A stretch of DNA of 64,000 nt from Arachis hypogaea. Its lineage: Eukaryota > Streptophyta > Magnoliopsida > Fabales > Fabaceae. The translations under genes and the position numbers were made by a program. Below, one piece after another: positions 9,775-19,679 of this stretch (its first letter is position 1; each line of letters begins with the position of its first letter). The stretch lies in the NCBI RefSeq assembly GCF_003086295.3, contig NC_092048.1, positions 89,136,626 to 89,200,625 of the forward strand, read 5' to 3'. The notes under the pieces are model-generated. The model made no database searches. It was not told where the DNA came from and saw nothing but the letters and a program-made list of their open reading frames with translations.

Positions 9775-11282
9775 TGACGAGAGGATTTTTACCAGTAAAG
9801 AGATTCATGGAAACAGTTGCATTGTAGATATAGTCTCTAAACCGACAAAAATCCCTTCGTACAAACGTTTTGGGTGTCACAAGTAACAAACCCCTTTAGA
9901 AATTGTTAACCGAGTATTCAAACCTCGGGTCGTCTTCTCAAGGAACTGCGAGGCAGTATGTTCTTATTATTGGCTATAAAGGTTGTAATCGGGGTTTAGA
10001 AGATGAGAAGCAAGTAATTTAAATGACAAGTGAAGTAAATGGCAATTAAAATAAATAAATACTATAAAGCAGACTTTTGGCAAGGTAAGAGAAGTTGGAG
10101 GTCCAACGTAGTTATCTCTCTCAACTATAATGAAAGTTGAATCTAAACTCCACTTGATCAACCTGTACTAGGGCAAGGGAAAGTCAAGGGACTAATTAAA
10201 TTGACCTTTGAATCCTATTTATTTCCTAAGAAAAGGTTAGGATTACTCAAGTTCAGCTCAATTAGCAAGATAACGATTATCAATTATGTTGAGTTTAATA
10301 ACTGTTGAGTTACTGAATTCTTAACCAGAACCAAAAGGGGAAAAAGTAAAATTGCTGGAATAATAAAATTATCCTTAGATGGGAAGCAATGGTAACTTAA
10401 ATCAAAGAAAACAATCATAAACTGAAAATACCTCAATTATCATTAATTCAAATAACAGTCTGTAACATGGAAGAATTCTTAAATCAAATTATAATAATCA
10501 ATTCAAATGTTGGAATAAATAAATAAAAGTAAAACTAAATTAAGAGAACATTAAACCTGGGATCTAGAGTTACTCTTAAAACAAGAAGAAATCCTAAATC
10601 CTAAAAGAGAGAGAGAAGATCTCCCTCTCAACTAAATCTAAATCATTGAAAGGTAAAATATGCGAGCTCCCTTTGAATGGGTGCATTTCCACACTTTATA
10701 ACCTCTGGTCTATGTTGTCTGTACTTGGATCTGGGCCAAAAAGGGCTTCAGAATTCACTGGGGGCGCATTCTGTAAATTCTGATGCGTGGCCTCTGTCAC
10801 GCGTCCGCGTGGGTCACGCGGTCGCGTCATTTGGAGCTTTTTCTTGCCACGCAGTCGCGTCAGTCATGCGACCGCGTCATATGCGTTCTGCTTAAGGCGC
10901 GCGGTCGCGTCAGTCATGCGGCCGCGTCGCTGCTGATTTGTGCTTGGCACGCGATCGCGTCGTCCATGCGATCGCGTGGATGCCAGTTTCCTTAAAGCTC
11001 CGTTTTGCTTTCTCCTTCCATTTTAGTATGTTTTCTTTTCCATCCTTTAAGTCATTCTGCCTTAGAAAATCTGAAACTACTCAACACACTGATCACGGCA
11101 TCAAATGGAAATAAAGGTAATTAAAATAATTAATTTTTAAAGCTTAGGAAACATGTTTTTCACAATATGACATAATAAGGAAGGGAAAGTGAAATCGTGT
11201 AATTAATGTGAATAAGTGGGTGAAGGATTGTATAAATCACTCAAATTAAGCACAAAAGAACTCATGAAATATGGGTTTATCA
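9775..11282 (-). repeat. Element B LTR, left copy (the 3' LTR in element orientation; 1508 bp)
   Basis: Bounded TGACGAG...TATCA on the plus strand. It matches 18200-19674 except for point changes and a 33-bp segment (10830-10862) absent from the other copy. Contains the ACGCG palindrome cluster at 10796-10978. Confidence 0.92.
10796..10978. repeat. ACGCGnnCGCGT palindrome cluster in the left B LTR
   Basis: About ten copies of 12-base CpG palindromes such as ACGCGATCGCGT, ACGCGGTCGCGT and ATGCGACCGCGT, arranged in pairs separated by a few bases. Direct copies of gtcgcgtca at 10821 and 10854 flank the 33 bases missing from the right LTR. Confidence 0.85.
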
Positions 11283-11299
11283 ACCTCCCCACACTTAAA
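11283..11299 (-). other. Polypurine tract of element B
   Basis: On the minus strand reads ttaagtgtggggaggt, ending directly at the TGATA start of the 3' LTR; identical to the H tract at 42721-42737. Expected site of plus-strand priming. Confidence 0.85.
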
Positions 11300-11302
11300 C
11301 AC

Positions 11303-11320
11303 TAGCATGTCCTCATACTA
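11303..11320 (-). other. GAGGAC-loop hairpin next to the B polypurine tract
   Basis: Minus strand: TAGTATG-AGGA-CATGCTA, seven pairs including one G-T wobble, three bases from the tract. One of seven such hairpins in this window. Confidence 0.65.
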
Positions 11321-13030
11321 AATCCAAGGTAAATAATTAAGGTTAAAGTGATGGAATGTCATGCAATGCAACCTAATTTGAATGCAACTACCTAAATGAA
11401 TGATGCATCATGCAACTCTAATTTATTCACTCATATATAAAGCTTACATGTAGCCAAGTTAATTCACATTCTCAAGGAGTCATGTATATATATAGCCAAC
11501 CCTTAAATAATAAAGCATTTTAGCAAATGAGATGGGAAAGAAAACATTGTACAAACTTGCAAAACAATTAGTAAATTTAAGCACAGATATATGTTGATGA
11601 GTTATTGAACCCTCACTGGATTTTGTGTTTACTCTCTAGTCACTCAGTGTTTCTTGGGTTTATTCACTCTATTTTTCTTTTTATTCTTAATTTCGATGGC
11701 TTTGTTCTTCATCTAACCAATCAACAATTATAGAATATAGTCATACCAAAAAGTCATGAGGTCTTAATTAAGGTTGTAATGGGGCCAAGGTAAAGGTAAG
11801 GATTTATGTATAGGGTTAAGTGAGCTAATAAGTGAATCCTTAATTAGACTAAGATCTCACCTAACATACATATTTAGTAAAACAAAATCTCTTTACCTAT
11901 TTTCCCATATTTTCCACTTATTGTTACATGCTCATGTTTCACTTTTTTTGCTTTTTCTATTCCATGTGCATTGCTTTTATTTTGCATTGGGGAATTTCTT
12001 TTGGATCCCCTTTTATTAAATGCAGAAAAATAACTCTCTTTTTTTTTTTTGCACATGGTAATTGAATTACTTAGATTTTTTTTTCATGAACATGCTTCCC
12101 AAATTTATTTTATTTCTTTTAACTTCTCTTACCTTTTTGTTTCTATCATCCATGTTCCCAAAAGATTTCCCACATTTAACTCTATTTATAATTTCCTATC
12201 TTAAGCTAACCAAGGATTCACTTGGGGTTTTCTTTTGTTTTTCTGCTTAAGGCTAGTAATTTGGCTAAATAGAATAAAGGGGTTTTAAAAGGCTCAAGGG
12301 GGCTAACAAGGGTGATGTAAAAGGTAGGCTAATTTGGGGTGAGTGAGCTAAAATCAAATGATGGCCTCAATCATTCTCTTGGTATGTATCTATTCTATAT
12401 TCTATAATTGGACATATAGATTAAAGCAAAGGAAAGAACATCAGAATAAAAAGAAATGTAACACACAGAAATGAAATTATGGTTTGAATGCAACCATACA
12501 ATTTAAGCTCAAGACTCACAGGCTGTGTGTTCTCTAACTCAAGCATCATATATCATTTATATATTGTATGCAGGTTTAGTTAAAAATTCCCATTATTCTC
12601 ATAAAAAAAAATTATTTAGGGTGGCTTTTAAAGTTTTAATGTTCCTCCTTGATGAAATGTTGTCAGCTTAACTACATCATGTAATGCTATATACAAGTTT
12701 TTGTGGATTTAAATCTGATATGTTCAATTTCCTAGCTTACTTCCTTTTTTATATTTTTCAACTTAAACTATACTATCTTATGCTAAAAAGGGTAAACTAT
12801 ACTAATTAATCCACTAATAAATCAGAATTGCAAACTAAACTAAATAACTAAAATAAACTAAATGGCTAAAATATGAACTAAAGATGCAAAATGCAAAAAA
12901 TAGAGTAAAAATACATAAAAGTAATGTATAAGTACTCAGAAAATAACAATAAAAAGAAAAATATAGAAAAATATCCAAAATAAAAGAAAAAGTATGTAGT
13001 GGTTCACCAAAATAAACGCCAGAGATGGCG
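11321..13030 (-). other. B 3' noncoding region
   Basis: About 1.7 kb without a credible ORF. It is homologous in patches to the H 3' region: for example the complement of 11773-11802 matches 42288-42316 (the block containing gccccattacaacctt), and the gttgattggtta block is shared. Otherwise A/T-rich. Confidence 0.65.
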
Positions 13031-13045
13031 ACCTCCCCACACTTA
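13031..13045 (-). other. Internal polypurine-tract-like copy in element B
   Basis: Minus strand reads ttaagtgtggggaggt, the same as the terminal tract, but about 1.75 kb upstream of the 3' LTR and just after the ORF3 stop. Preceded by a GAGGAC-loop hairpin. Confidence 0.7.
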
Positions 13046-13051
13046 AAAGGA

Positions 13052-13069
13052 AGCATCGTCCTCGATGCT
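13052..13069 (-). other. GAGGAC-loop hairpin after B ORF3
   Basis: Minus strand: AGCATCG-AGGA-CGATGCT, seven perfect pairs, beginning four bases after the TGA stop of ORF3 and ending seven bases before the tract-like copy. Confidence 0.7.
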
Positions 13070-13072
13070 CAA

Positions 13073-14479
13073 TCAAGCCGGGTGTGAAGGAGTGTCATCA
13101 CTGGGAGGGATGGTAGTGGGGGTCTCAGTGGTGGTGGTAGGCTGAGGGTCTGGCTGCTGTGGAGGAGGTGCTGACTGGATCGGGATCTCAAGATCCGCAG
13201 CCTCAATCTGGTGTGGGACCGCTACCTGTGGTGCGGCAGGTGTTGCCTCCTGGGGATGGGTCTCTGCCTCGGGCGCATCCGCCTCCTCCTCAGATGCCTC
13301 GGATGGTGTGTCGGTCTCAGAGGAGATGTCGCCAGATCGTATCATCAGCTTTAGGTGCTCATAGCGCCGCTTGTTGCAACGCTCCATCTGGTCAAGTCGT
13401 CGGAACAAGCGGTGCACCAGATGATAGACAGGCTCTGTGGCAGGTGGAGGTGCAGTGGTGGTAGCAGGGGTAGGTGGTGCAGCAGTGGAGGAAGAGGGTC
13501 CAGCAGACTGTGGGGCTGACTCATCAGTAGCAGTGAATGGTGCTGGTCTGTGGCCCAGGGCTAAGAAGTTCCGGCTGTGCGGAATGATCTTCCTGCAATC
13601 CGTCGCTGGTGGTCTCTCATCAGCATCCTCCCATGGCACGTCAGCTCGACGGCCAAGCTGTGTAACTAGATATGGAAAGGGGAGGGTGCCTCGGACGTGG
13701 ACCCTGGCCATATAATGCCGAATGAAACGTGGCAGATAAAGGTCCTTACCCTCCAGCACACACCAAAGGAGGGTGATCATAACAGCCGGGATCTCGGTCT
13801 CGTGAGTACTCGGCATCACATAATTACTCAAGATCTGATGCCATAACCGAGCCTCATCGTTCAAGTATGCTCTCTTGATCCCTCTAGGCATGGTAGTGTC
13901 CTGACCCATCTCCCAAGGAACTGTCGGGTCGAGAGCTATCCGTGCCTTCACGGTATCCCAATCAAACTTCATCTGGCGCATGTCCTCCTCAGCCTTTGAA
14001 TACCCATCAGGCTGATCGAACTTGGCTGGGAGCCAGAGAATGTCCTCTAAGGCCTCCTCAGTGACCAGAATTTGTTTTCCTCTCAGGTTCACTGCATCTA
14101 GGGTAGTGAGATAGTAGTTGCAGTAGAATTCCCGTACCCAAGATGAATTGACCTCTGTCAGTGTTCTCTCCAGAAAGAACCAGCCCCTTTGCTTAATTTG
14201 CTCAGTGGTGTACTGCTGGAGGGCTTCTGGAATCTTCAAAGTTCGTTCCAGGTATAGATTTCTGGAGTTTGCAAAAGCCGGGTACTTCAACTCACAGTAC
14301 CGGTTTGCAAATTTTATAGGATCATTCGCAGGGAGCAGCTGGTCAGCTTTTTCCTGCTGAGTGAAGTTCTTCTCCCGCCATGAAGAATCATGCATTAGAG
14401 CAATGATGGACTGGGAGGAATCTCCTCTCTTGCGCTTGCCAGTAGCTTTGCCTTTTCCTTTCCTCTGTGAGGCAGACAT
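13073..14479 (-). CDS. Element B ORF3: putative plant transposon protein (Athila ORF3 type), 468 aa
   Basis: Open minus-strand ORF. I choose the ATG at 14479 (MSASQRKGKGKATGKRKR) because it is preceded by a pyrimidine tract and TTTTTCAG, a good 3' splice site; the 53 hydrophobic residues further upstream are translation of that tract. A Lys/Arg-rich N-terminus is followed by a 200-residue domain (FANRYCELKYPAF, RGWFFLERTL, SSWVREFYCNYY, PRFIRHYMARV) homologous to H ORF3 and resembling the 'putative plant transposon protein' family (PF20167). The C-terminal third is Pro/Thr/Ala/Glu-rich. Molecular function unknown; Athila ORF3 has been called env-like by position, but I see no credible transmembrane segment. 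No internal stop, unlike most ORFs here. Confidence 0.75.
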   Translation of the reverse strand: MSASQRKGKGKATGKRKRGDSSQSIIALMHDSSWREKNFTQQEKADQLLPANDPIKFANRYCELKYPAFANSRNLYLERTLKIPEALQQYTTEQIKQRGWFFLERTLTEVNSSWVREFYCNYYLTTLDAVNLRGKQILVTEEALEDILWLPAKFDQPDGYSKAEEDMRQMKFDWDTVKARIALDPTVPWEMGQDTTMPRGIKRAYLNDEARLWHQILSNYVMPSTHETEIPAVMITLLWCVLEGKDLYLPRFIRHYMARVHVRGTLPFPYLVTQLGRRADVPWEDADERPPATDCRKIIPHSRNFLALGHRPAPFTATDESAPQSAGPSSSTAAPPTPATTTAPPPATEPVYHLVHRLFRRLDQMERCNKRRYEHLKLMIRSGDISSETDTPSEASEEEADAPEAETHPQEATPAAPQVAVPHQIEAADLEIPIQSAPPPQQPDPQPTTTTETPTTIPPSDDTPSHPA

Positions 14480-15838
14480 CCTGAAAAATAGAAAACCAGG
14501 ATATGGATAAAATAGGAAAGCAAATAGGCAATTAAACAAAGGAAACTCAAAGCGGCAAAGGAGAAATAGAATAAGGAAGATGAGTAAATGAAATGTGATT
14601 GAATTCATGTTAAATGGAAAAAATAAATAATATGCCATGGTTAGAAAGTTAGAGGAAAGTGAAAATAATCAGAAAAGAGATGAAAAGGGTTAATATGGTT
14701 AGAATTTGAAAAAGAAATTAGTAAATAAAATTAGTGAGTTAGTAAAGTGCGGGTTAAAGTAACTGGCATAGAAAAATTCCATATAACAAGGATTCACAGG
14801 TAAGAATAGAAGTACTCATAATCGAACAAGGAAAACAGGGTGATGCTGATTCGAATAGAAATAAAGAAAGCAAAAATTGGAATCAGTGAATCACAAATGC
14901 AGTTTATGAACCAAGAAATCGAAGAGGATAAGAAAGTCTGCCATAGCATTCATGAAATAGTTTGGGTAAAGCAGAGTAAAACAGAGTTCAGAAATGCCAA
15001 ACCAAAACATGAATGAAAAAAAAAATTTTTAAATTTGGGCAGAATTCCGTTTAAAATTGGATTATCCCGGAAAATAAACAGCAATCATAGCAGTTCATAT
15101 GAATTTAAAAACTAGCTGCAGTTACCAGCAATGAATAGAAACAGGAAAATTTAGAGTAACAAGCAGCAATTCCAAGAAATCACAACATATGAACGAGGTC
15201 ACAGGAACAGAAAAATTGCAATTATGATAAGACATAAACAGGAACAGTGCAAGTAAACAGACCTAGAACCACTAACCAGAGCCTAAGCTACCTAACAACC
15301 TAAAAATCCACTACAGCATGCGTATCTATCTATCCTAATGATGAACAGAAATGGAAAAAAGTACAGAAAAACGACGAACGGATAAAAGGGGGTTGCGTTT
15401 TGCGGAATCTGGTAGGCGAGAAGGGTGGAACGGGGAAGAAGGTGGTTGCGGCGGCGTCTGGCGCGGTGGCGGGGCACGGTGTCGCGGTGGCGGCTGATGG
15501 GGGCAGTGGCGGCGAGGGTTTTGGGTTGGTGATAGAAGAAGGGGGGTGCGGGTGGGTGGCGGAGAGAGAGGGGGGCGCGGCTGGGTGGCCGGCGGGGGCG
15601 GTGGTCACGGAGGCAGTGGTAGAGAGGGGAGGAGAGAGGAAGAAGGGAGAAGAAGGGAGGGGAGGGGGTTGCGGCGGCGGCGTCCGGGGTGGCGACGGCG
15701 TCTGGGTGGGCGGCGGTGGCGGCTGGGTGGTGCTGGGTGGTGGTTGGAAGGAGAGGGGGCAGAGAGGGAGAAGAGGGTTGGGGGTGGGGGGCTCGCGACT
15801 GATAGGGTTCGCAGGCTGGGGGGTTATATTTTTGAATC
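14480..15838 (-). other. B region between ORF3 and the palindrome cluster, with a GC-rich island
   Basis: 14480-15290 is A/T-rich and purine-skewed on the plus strand, with no ORF. About 15390-15830 is abruptly GC-rich (cggcggcg, gggtgggtgg) with long overlapping open frames on both strands encoding Pro/Ser/Arg-rich low-complexity protein. I do not call these coding; composition alone keeps frames open. The island may be captured host sequence. Confidence 0.5.
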
Positions 15839-16302
15839 CACGCGGCCACGTGGGGCATGCGATCGCGTGGTTGGGGTGAAAATGGGAGTGACGCGATCGC
15901 GTGGGGTGCGCGATCGCATGAGAGGCGGGAAAAGAAGGATGACGCAATCGCATGGGTCGCGCGATCGCGTTGCTGGAATTTGTGCTAAACGCACGACTCC
16001 AGCGCCGTTTTAGCGCAACTCTCTGTCTCCTTTTGGGGTGATGTGCAATCCATGCGACGCGATCGCGTCGCTCACGCGGTCGCGTGGGATTGGTATTGTG
16101 CAAGTGACGCGATCGCATGGGACATGCGATCGCGTGGGCCAATTTGTGCGAAACGCACAGGGGCCGCACGATTCCAGCCTAACTTTCTGTTCGTTGGATC
16201 CTTACGCCGATATATATATCACGCGTCCGCATGGGTCACGCGGTCGCGCGGGTGGTGTTTTCCGCGATATGACGCGATCGCATGGGCATGCGGTCGCGTC
16301 GT
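15839..16302. repeat. ACGCGnnCGCGT palindrome cluster in B internal region
   Basis: At least fifteen copies of gcgatcgcgt, acgcggtcgcg and related palindromes, often in pairs such as atgcgatcgcgtgg then acgcgatcgcgtgg. Located between the post-ORF hairpin (16451-16468) and ORF3, as in H. Confidence 0.85.
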
Positions 16303-16450
16303 GCACCCCTTTTTTTTATATGCATGAAAAATGCAGAATGCAATGATTAACATGAATACTATGTATGATTCCAGGTTTAATAAATTAAAATAAAAAAGGA
16401 AAAATGAAAGCAATTAAAAAAATAAATTGAAAAAGAAGCGACCATACCAT

Positions 16451-16468
16451 GGTGGGTTGTCTCCCACC
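16451..16468 (-). other. Post-ORF hairpin (GGTGGG-AGACAA-CCCACC) in element B
   Basis: Perfect six-pair stem on the minus strand, 50 bases downstream of the ORF1 stop. Same stem, loop and flank (agtgct upstream) as H at 38548-38565; related to A and E hairpins. Confidence 0.7.
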
Positions 16469-16517
16469 TAGCACTTTTAGTTAAAGTCCTTAAGTTGGAC
16501 ATTGGAGGGGTATCCTG

Positions 16518-18083
16518 TTATGGTGGCTTATGTTTAAATTCGTCCAAAAATCTCCACCAGTGCTTGGAATGCCAATAGCCTCCGGGGTCCCAAACTAAGC
16601 ACGCAAAGCTTCCGAACAGCTTTAAATATATTGTTAGGCTCCCGGGATGACAAATGTCAAAATAAACTCCAGGATTCCAAGCCTTGCTTTTAAATCCGCC
16701 TCCGTCTTGGTCTACATGTCTCCATTCGGGTGGGTTAAAAAGTAGAATCTCACCTTGGTGACCAAACGTTTTCCATGATCCATGTGATTGAGCATGATAC
16801 CAATCCGTGTACTTCGAAGTGAAGCGTGGAACCTTATTGAACCTTGTGCACCAGCTCTGAGTACGAGCCATTTCCCTCTTACTCTTAAAGCCGCAGAGAG
16901 CTCTAAGCTGGCCATCTGTTTCAAGCAAACCATATTCAAGTGAATAAGTAAAGTTATAAGTTAAGGATTGTACCCACTTGAAGCTTGTATTAGGTGGTAA
17001 TGGCCTTGGGATAGGTGGTTTTGGTGGTTCTGCAAGTTCCGTTTCCTTGTGCTCTTCTGTGAATTCCTCCACTTCTTTGCAAAGATCTTCAATTGTATCT
17101 GTGTCCTGGTCAAAGTCTTCTGTGTCTTCCTCATCACTTGAGTCATAGATTGGAGGTTGAGAGAAATCTACCTCTGCATCATCTTCATATTCACTTGAGG
17201 AAGATTCTTCTATCTCAGAGAATTCACTTGCGGATGCAAGTTCATCACCAAGAGAGCTAGACTTGTGAGCATTATCATCAAGGGAAATTGCTTCTTGGAT
17301 TATTCCGTCTGATTCTTCATAAACGACTTGCCTTGGAGATTGTACAGTATCCTCCTTAGCATCAACTGTAGCATCTTGGACGGAGTTTTCCTCAATTCTG
17401 GATTCCCATGGAAGTTCAGCATCTCCTAGGTCTTCAACCAACTCTTCTTCTTGAACAAAGACAGCTTCTTCTAATTGTTCCAGTATAAATTCATTCTCTG
17501 TCTTGTCTACTGGAGTTTCTGGCATCTCCTTCATGCTACGCTCTTCATTGGGCTGTCCACATGAAGCTGTGGTTGATCCTTGTATATTTGAGCGCCTAGA
17601 AGCCCATTGAATCATTGCTTGCTCCAGTTGTTTAATGGTTGTTTGAAATTTAATTACTGTTTCCCTTAGGCGATCCTCTGCTTCTCGGGTTGCTGGACTT
17701 GGACATGCTACAAAGGAAAGTGGTGGTGATTGGGGGCGATTGGATTGGTATTGGGGTAAGGATGGATCATATGGTGGCGAATGGTGAAGAGAAGCTTGTG
17801 AGTGTGGTGGTTCAAGGTTATGTTGAAAGGGTGGTTTATATGTACGGGGTGGGGCTTGTTGGTAGTTACAAGGTTGTCCACCATGTCTTCCAGCTGGGTA
17901 TGTACTGTAGAATGGTCTTTGTCCAGGATATCTCGGAGGGTGTTGCTGCCAAAAGGGTTGATTAGATCCTCTTGGTTCCATCCATCCTTGATTGGTCTGA
18001 CCTTGGTACACATTCCTGCTGTAACTCCTATTTCCCTTAACAACATTAGAACCAAACTCAAAGCGAGAGGGGTGAGAGTTCAT
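16518..18083 (-). CDS. Element B ORF1: unidentified 521-aa acidic protein in the gag position
   Basis: Open minus-strand ORF starting at the ATG at 18083 (MNSHPSRFEFGSNVV), about 100 bases inside the primer binding site, exactly where gag starts in relatives. Residues 1-140 are Asn/Gln/Pro/Tyr-rich (NQPFWQQHPPRYPGQ); 150-190 form a likely amphipathic helix (FQTTIKQLEQAMIQW); 215-370 are very acidic with Ser runs. The last 150 residues are Trp/Phe-rich (KHWWRFLDEF at the end) and have no family I recognise. No capsid, zinc knuckle or protease motif. It could be a nucleic-acid or Gag-interacting protein of a parasitic element. The intact frame over 1.5 kb suggests selection or youth. Confidence 0.65.
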   Translation of the reverse strand: MNSHPSRFEFGSNVVKGNRSYSRNVYQGQTNQGWMEPRGSNQPFWQQHPPRYPGQRPFYSTYPAGRHGGQPCNYQQAPPRTYKPPFQHNLEPPHSQASLHHSPPYDPSLPQYQSNRPQSPPLSFVACPSPATREAEDRLRETVIKFQTTIKQLEQAMIQWASRRSNIQGSTTASCGQPNEERSMKEMPETPVDKTENEFILEQLEEAVFVQEEELVEDLGDAELPWESRIEENSVQDATVDAKEDTVQSPRQVVYEESDGIIQEAISLDDNAHKSSSLGDELASASEFSEIEESSSSEYEDDAEVDFSQPPIYDSSDEEDTEDFDQDTDTIEDLCKEVEEFTEEHKETELAEPPKPPIPRPLPPNTSFKWVQSLTYNFTYSLEYGLLETDGQLRALCGFKSKREMARTQSWCTRFNKVPRFTSKYTDWYHAQSHGSWKTFGHQGEILLFNPPEWRHVDQDGGGFKSKAWNPGVYFDICHPGSLTIYLKLFGSFACLVWDPGGYWHSKHWWRFLDEFKHKPP

Positions 18084-18178
18084 AGCAGCAAATAAAGATA
18101 AAAAGGAAAAACAAAAATAAATAAACAAGCAAAAGAAAAATATTTACAATAACCAATAATAAGGCACACGTTAGCAGT

Positions 18179-18196
18179 TCCCCGGCAACGGCAGCA
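18179..18196 (-). other. Primer binding site of element B
   Basis: Minus strand reads TGCTGCCGTTGCCGGGGA, the tRNA-Asp type with two mismatches near the CCA end, three bases from the LTR. Confidence 0.8.
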
Positions 18197-18199
18197 TTT

Positions 18200-19674
18200 T
18201 GACGAGAGGATTTTTACCAGTAAAGAGATTCATGGAAACAGTTGCATTGTAGATATAGTCTCTAAACCGACAAAAATCCATTCGTACAAACGTTTTGGGT
18301 GTCACAAGTAACAAACCCCTTTAGAAATTGTTAACCGAGTATTCAAACCTCGGGTCGTCTTCTCAAGGAACTGCGAGGCAGTATGTTCTTATTATTGGCT
18401 ATAAAGGTTGTAATTGGGGTTTAAAAGATGAGAAGAAAGTAATTTAAATGACAAGTGAAGTAAATGGCAATTAAAATAAATAAATACTATAAAGCAGACT
18501 TTTGGCAAGGTAAGAGAAGTTGGAGGTCCAACGTAGTTATCTCTCTCAACTATAATGAAAGTTGAATCTAAACTCCACTTGATCAACCTGTACTAGGGCA
18601 AGGGAAAGTCAATGGACTAATTAAATTGACCTTTGAATCCTATTTATTTCCTAAGAAAAGGTTGGGATTACTCAAGTTCAGCTCAATTAGCAAGATAACG
18701 ATTATCAATTATGTTGAGTTTAATAACTGTTGAGTTACTGAATTCTTAACCAAAACCAAAAGGGGAAAAAGTAAAATTGCTGGAATAATAAAATTATCCT
18801 TAGATGGGAAGCAATAGTAACTTAAATCAAAGAAAACAATCATAAACTGAAAATACCTCAATTATCATTAATTCAAATAACAGTCTGTAACATGGAAGAA
18901 TTCTTAAATCAAATTATAATAATCAATTCAAATGTTGGAATAAATAAATAAAAGTAAAACTAAATTAAAAGAACATTAAACCTGGGATCTAGAGTTACTC
19001 TTAAAACAAGAAGAAATCCTAAATCCTAAAAGAGAGAGAGAAGATCTCCCTCTCAACTAAATCTAAATCATTGAAAGGTAAAATATGCGAGCTCCCTTTG
19101 AATGGGTGCATTCCCACACTTTATAACCTCTGGTCTATGCTGTCTGTACTTGGATCTGGGCCAAAAAGAGCTTCAGAATTCGCTGGGGGCATATTCTGTA
19201 AATTCTGATGCGTGGCCTCTGTCACGTGTCCGCGTGGGTCACGCGGTCGCGTCAGTCATGCGACCGCGTCATATGCGTTTTGCTTAAGGCGCGTGGTCGC
19301 GTCAGTCATGCGGCCGCGTCGCTGCTGATTCGTGCTTGGCACGCGATCGCGTCGTCCATGCGATCGCGTGGATACCAGTTTCCTTAAAGCTCCGTTTTGC
19401 TTTCTCCTTCCATTTTAGTATGTTTCCTTTTCCATCCTTTAAGTCATTCTGCCTTAGAAAATCTGAAACTACTCAACACACTGATCATGGCATCGAATGG
19501 AAATAAAGGTAATTAAAATAATTAATTTTTAAAGCTTAGGAAACATGTTTTTCACAATATGACATAATAAGGAAGGGAAAGTGAAATCATGTAATTAATG
19601 TGAATAAGTGGGTGAAGGATTGTATAAATCACTCAAATTAAGCACAAAAGACATCATGAAATATGGGTTTATCA
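18200..19674 (-). repeat. Element B LTR, right copy (the 5' LTR in element orientation; 1475 bp)
   Basis: Same boundaries as the left copy; 33 bp shorter because one palindrome-linker unit is missing. Followed by the GTGGC duplication and the rest of the A integrase gene. Confidence 0.92.
19222..19372. repeat. ACGCGnnCGCGT palindrome cluster in the right B LTR
   Basis: Eight or so copies matching 10796-10978 minus one 33-base unit. Confidence 0.85.
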
Positions 19675-19679
19675 GTGGC

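Larger units (their letters stand above)
9775..19674 (-). mobile_element. Element B: non-autonomous Athila-like retrotransposon with two ORFs, no gag or pol
   Basis: 9.9-kb minus-strand element with LTRs at 9775-11282 and 18200-19674, a primer binding site at 18179-18196, a polypurine tract at 11283-11299 and a perfect target duplication. Its two long ORFs (16518-18083 and 13073-14479) lack Gag, protease, RT and integrase motifs, so enzymes must come from elsewhere. The 3' ORF, 3' noncoding blocks, polypurine tract and LTR start (TGATAAACC) are shared with autonomous element H, pointing to an H-like helper. About 25 LTR differences seen by eye (about 1.7%). Confidence 0.9.

Noticed and set aside
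14480..14638. Hydrophobic N-terminal extension of B ORF3 that looks like a signal peptide or membrane segment
   Set aside because: It is translation of a pyrimidine tract ending in a splice-acceptor consensus directly before the conserved start.
15330..16169. Long open frames on both strands in the GC-rich part of B
   Set aside because: Overlapping frames on both strands of low-complexity Pro/Arg/Gly composition; open because GC-rich DNA has few stops. No start context or homology.
19608..19679. Start of the A integrase ORF inside the B LTR
   Set aside because: The apparent ATG is in B; the junction at 19674/19680 and target duplication show the integrase begins before 9775.
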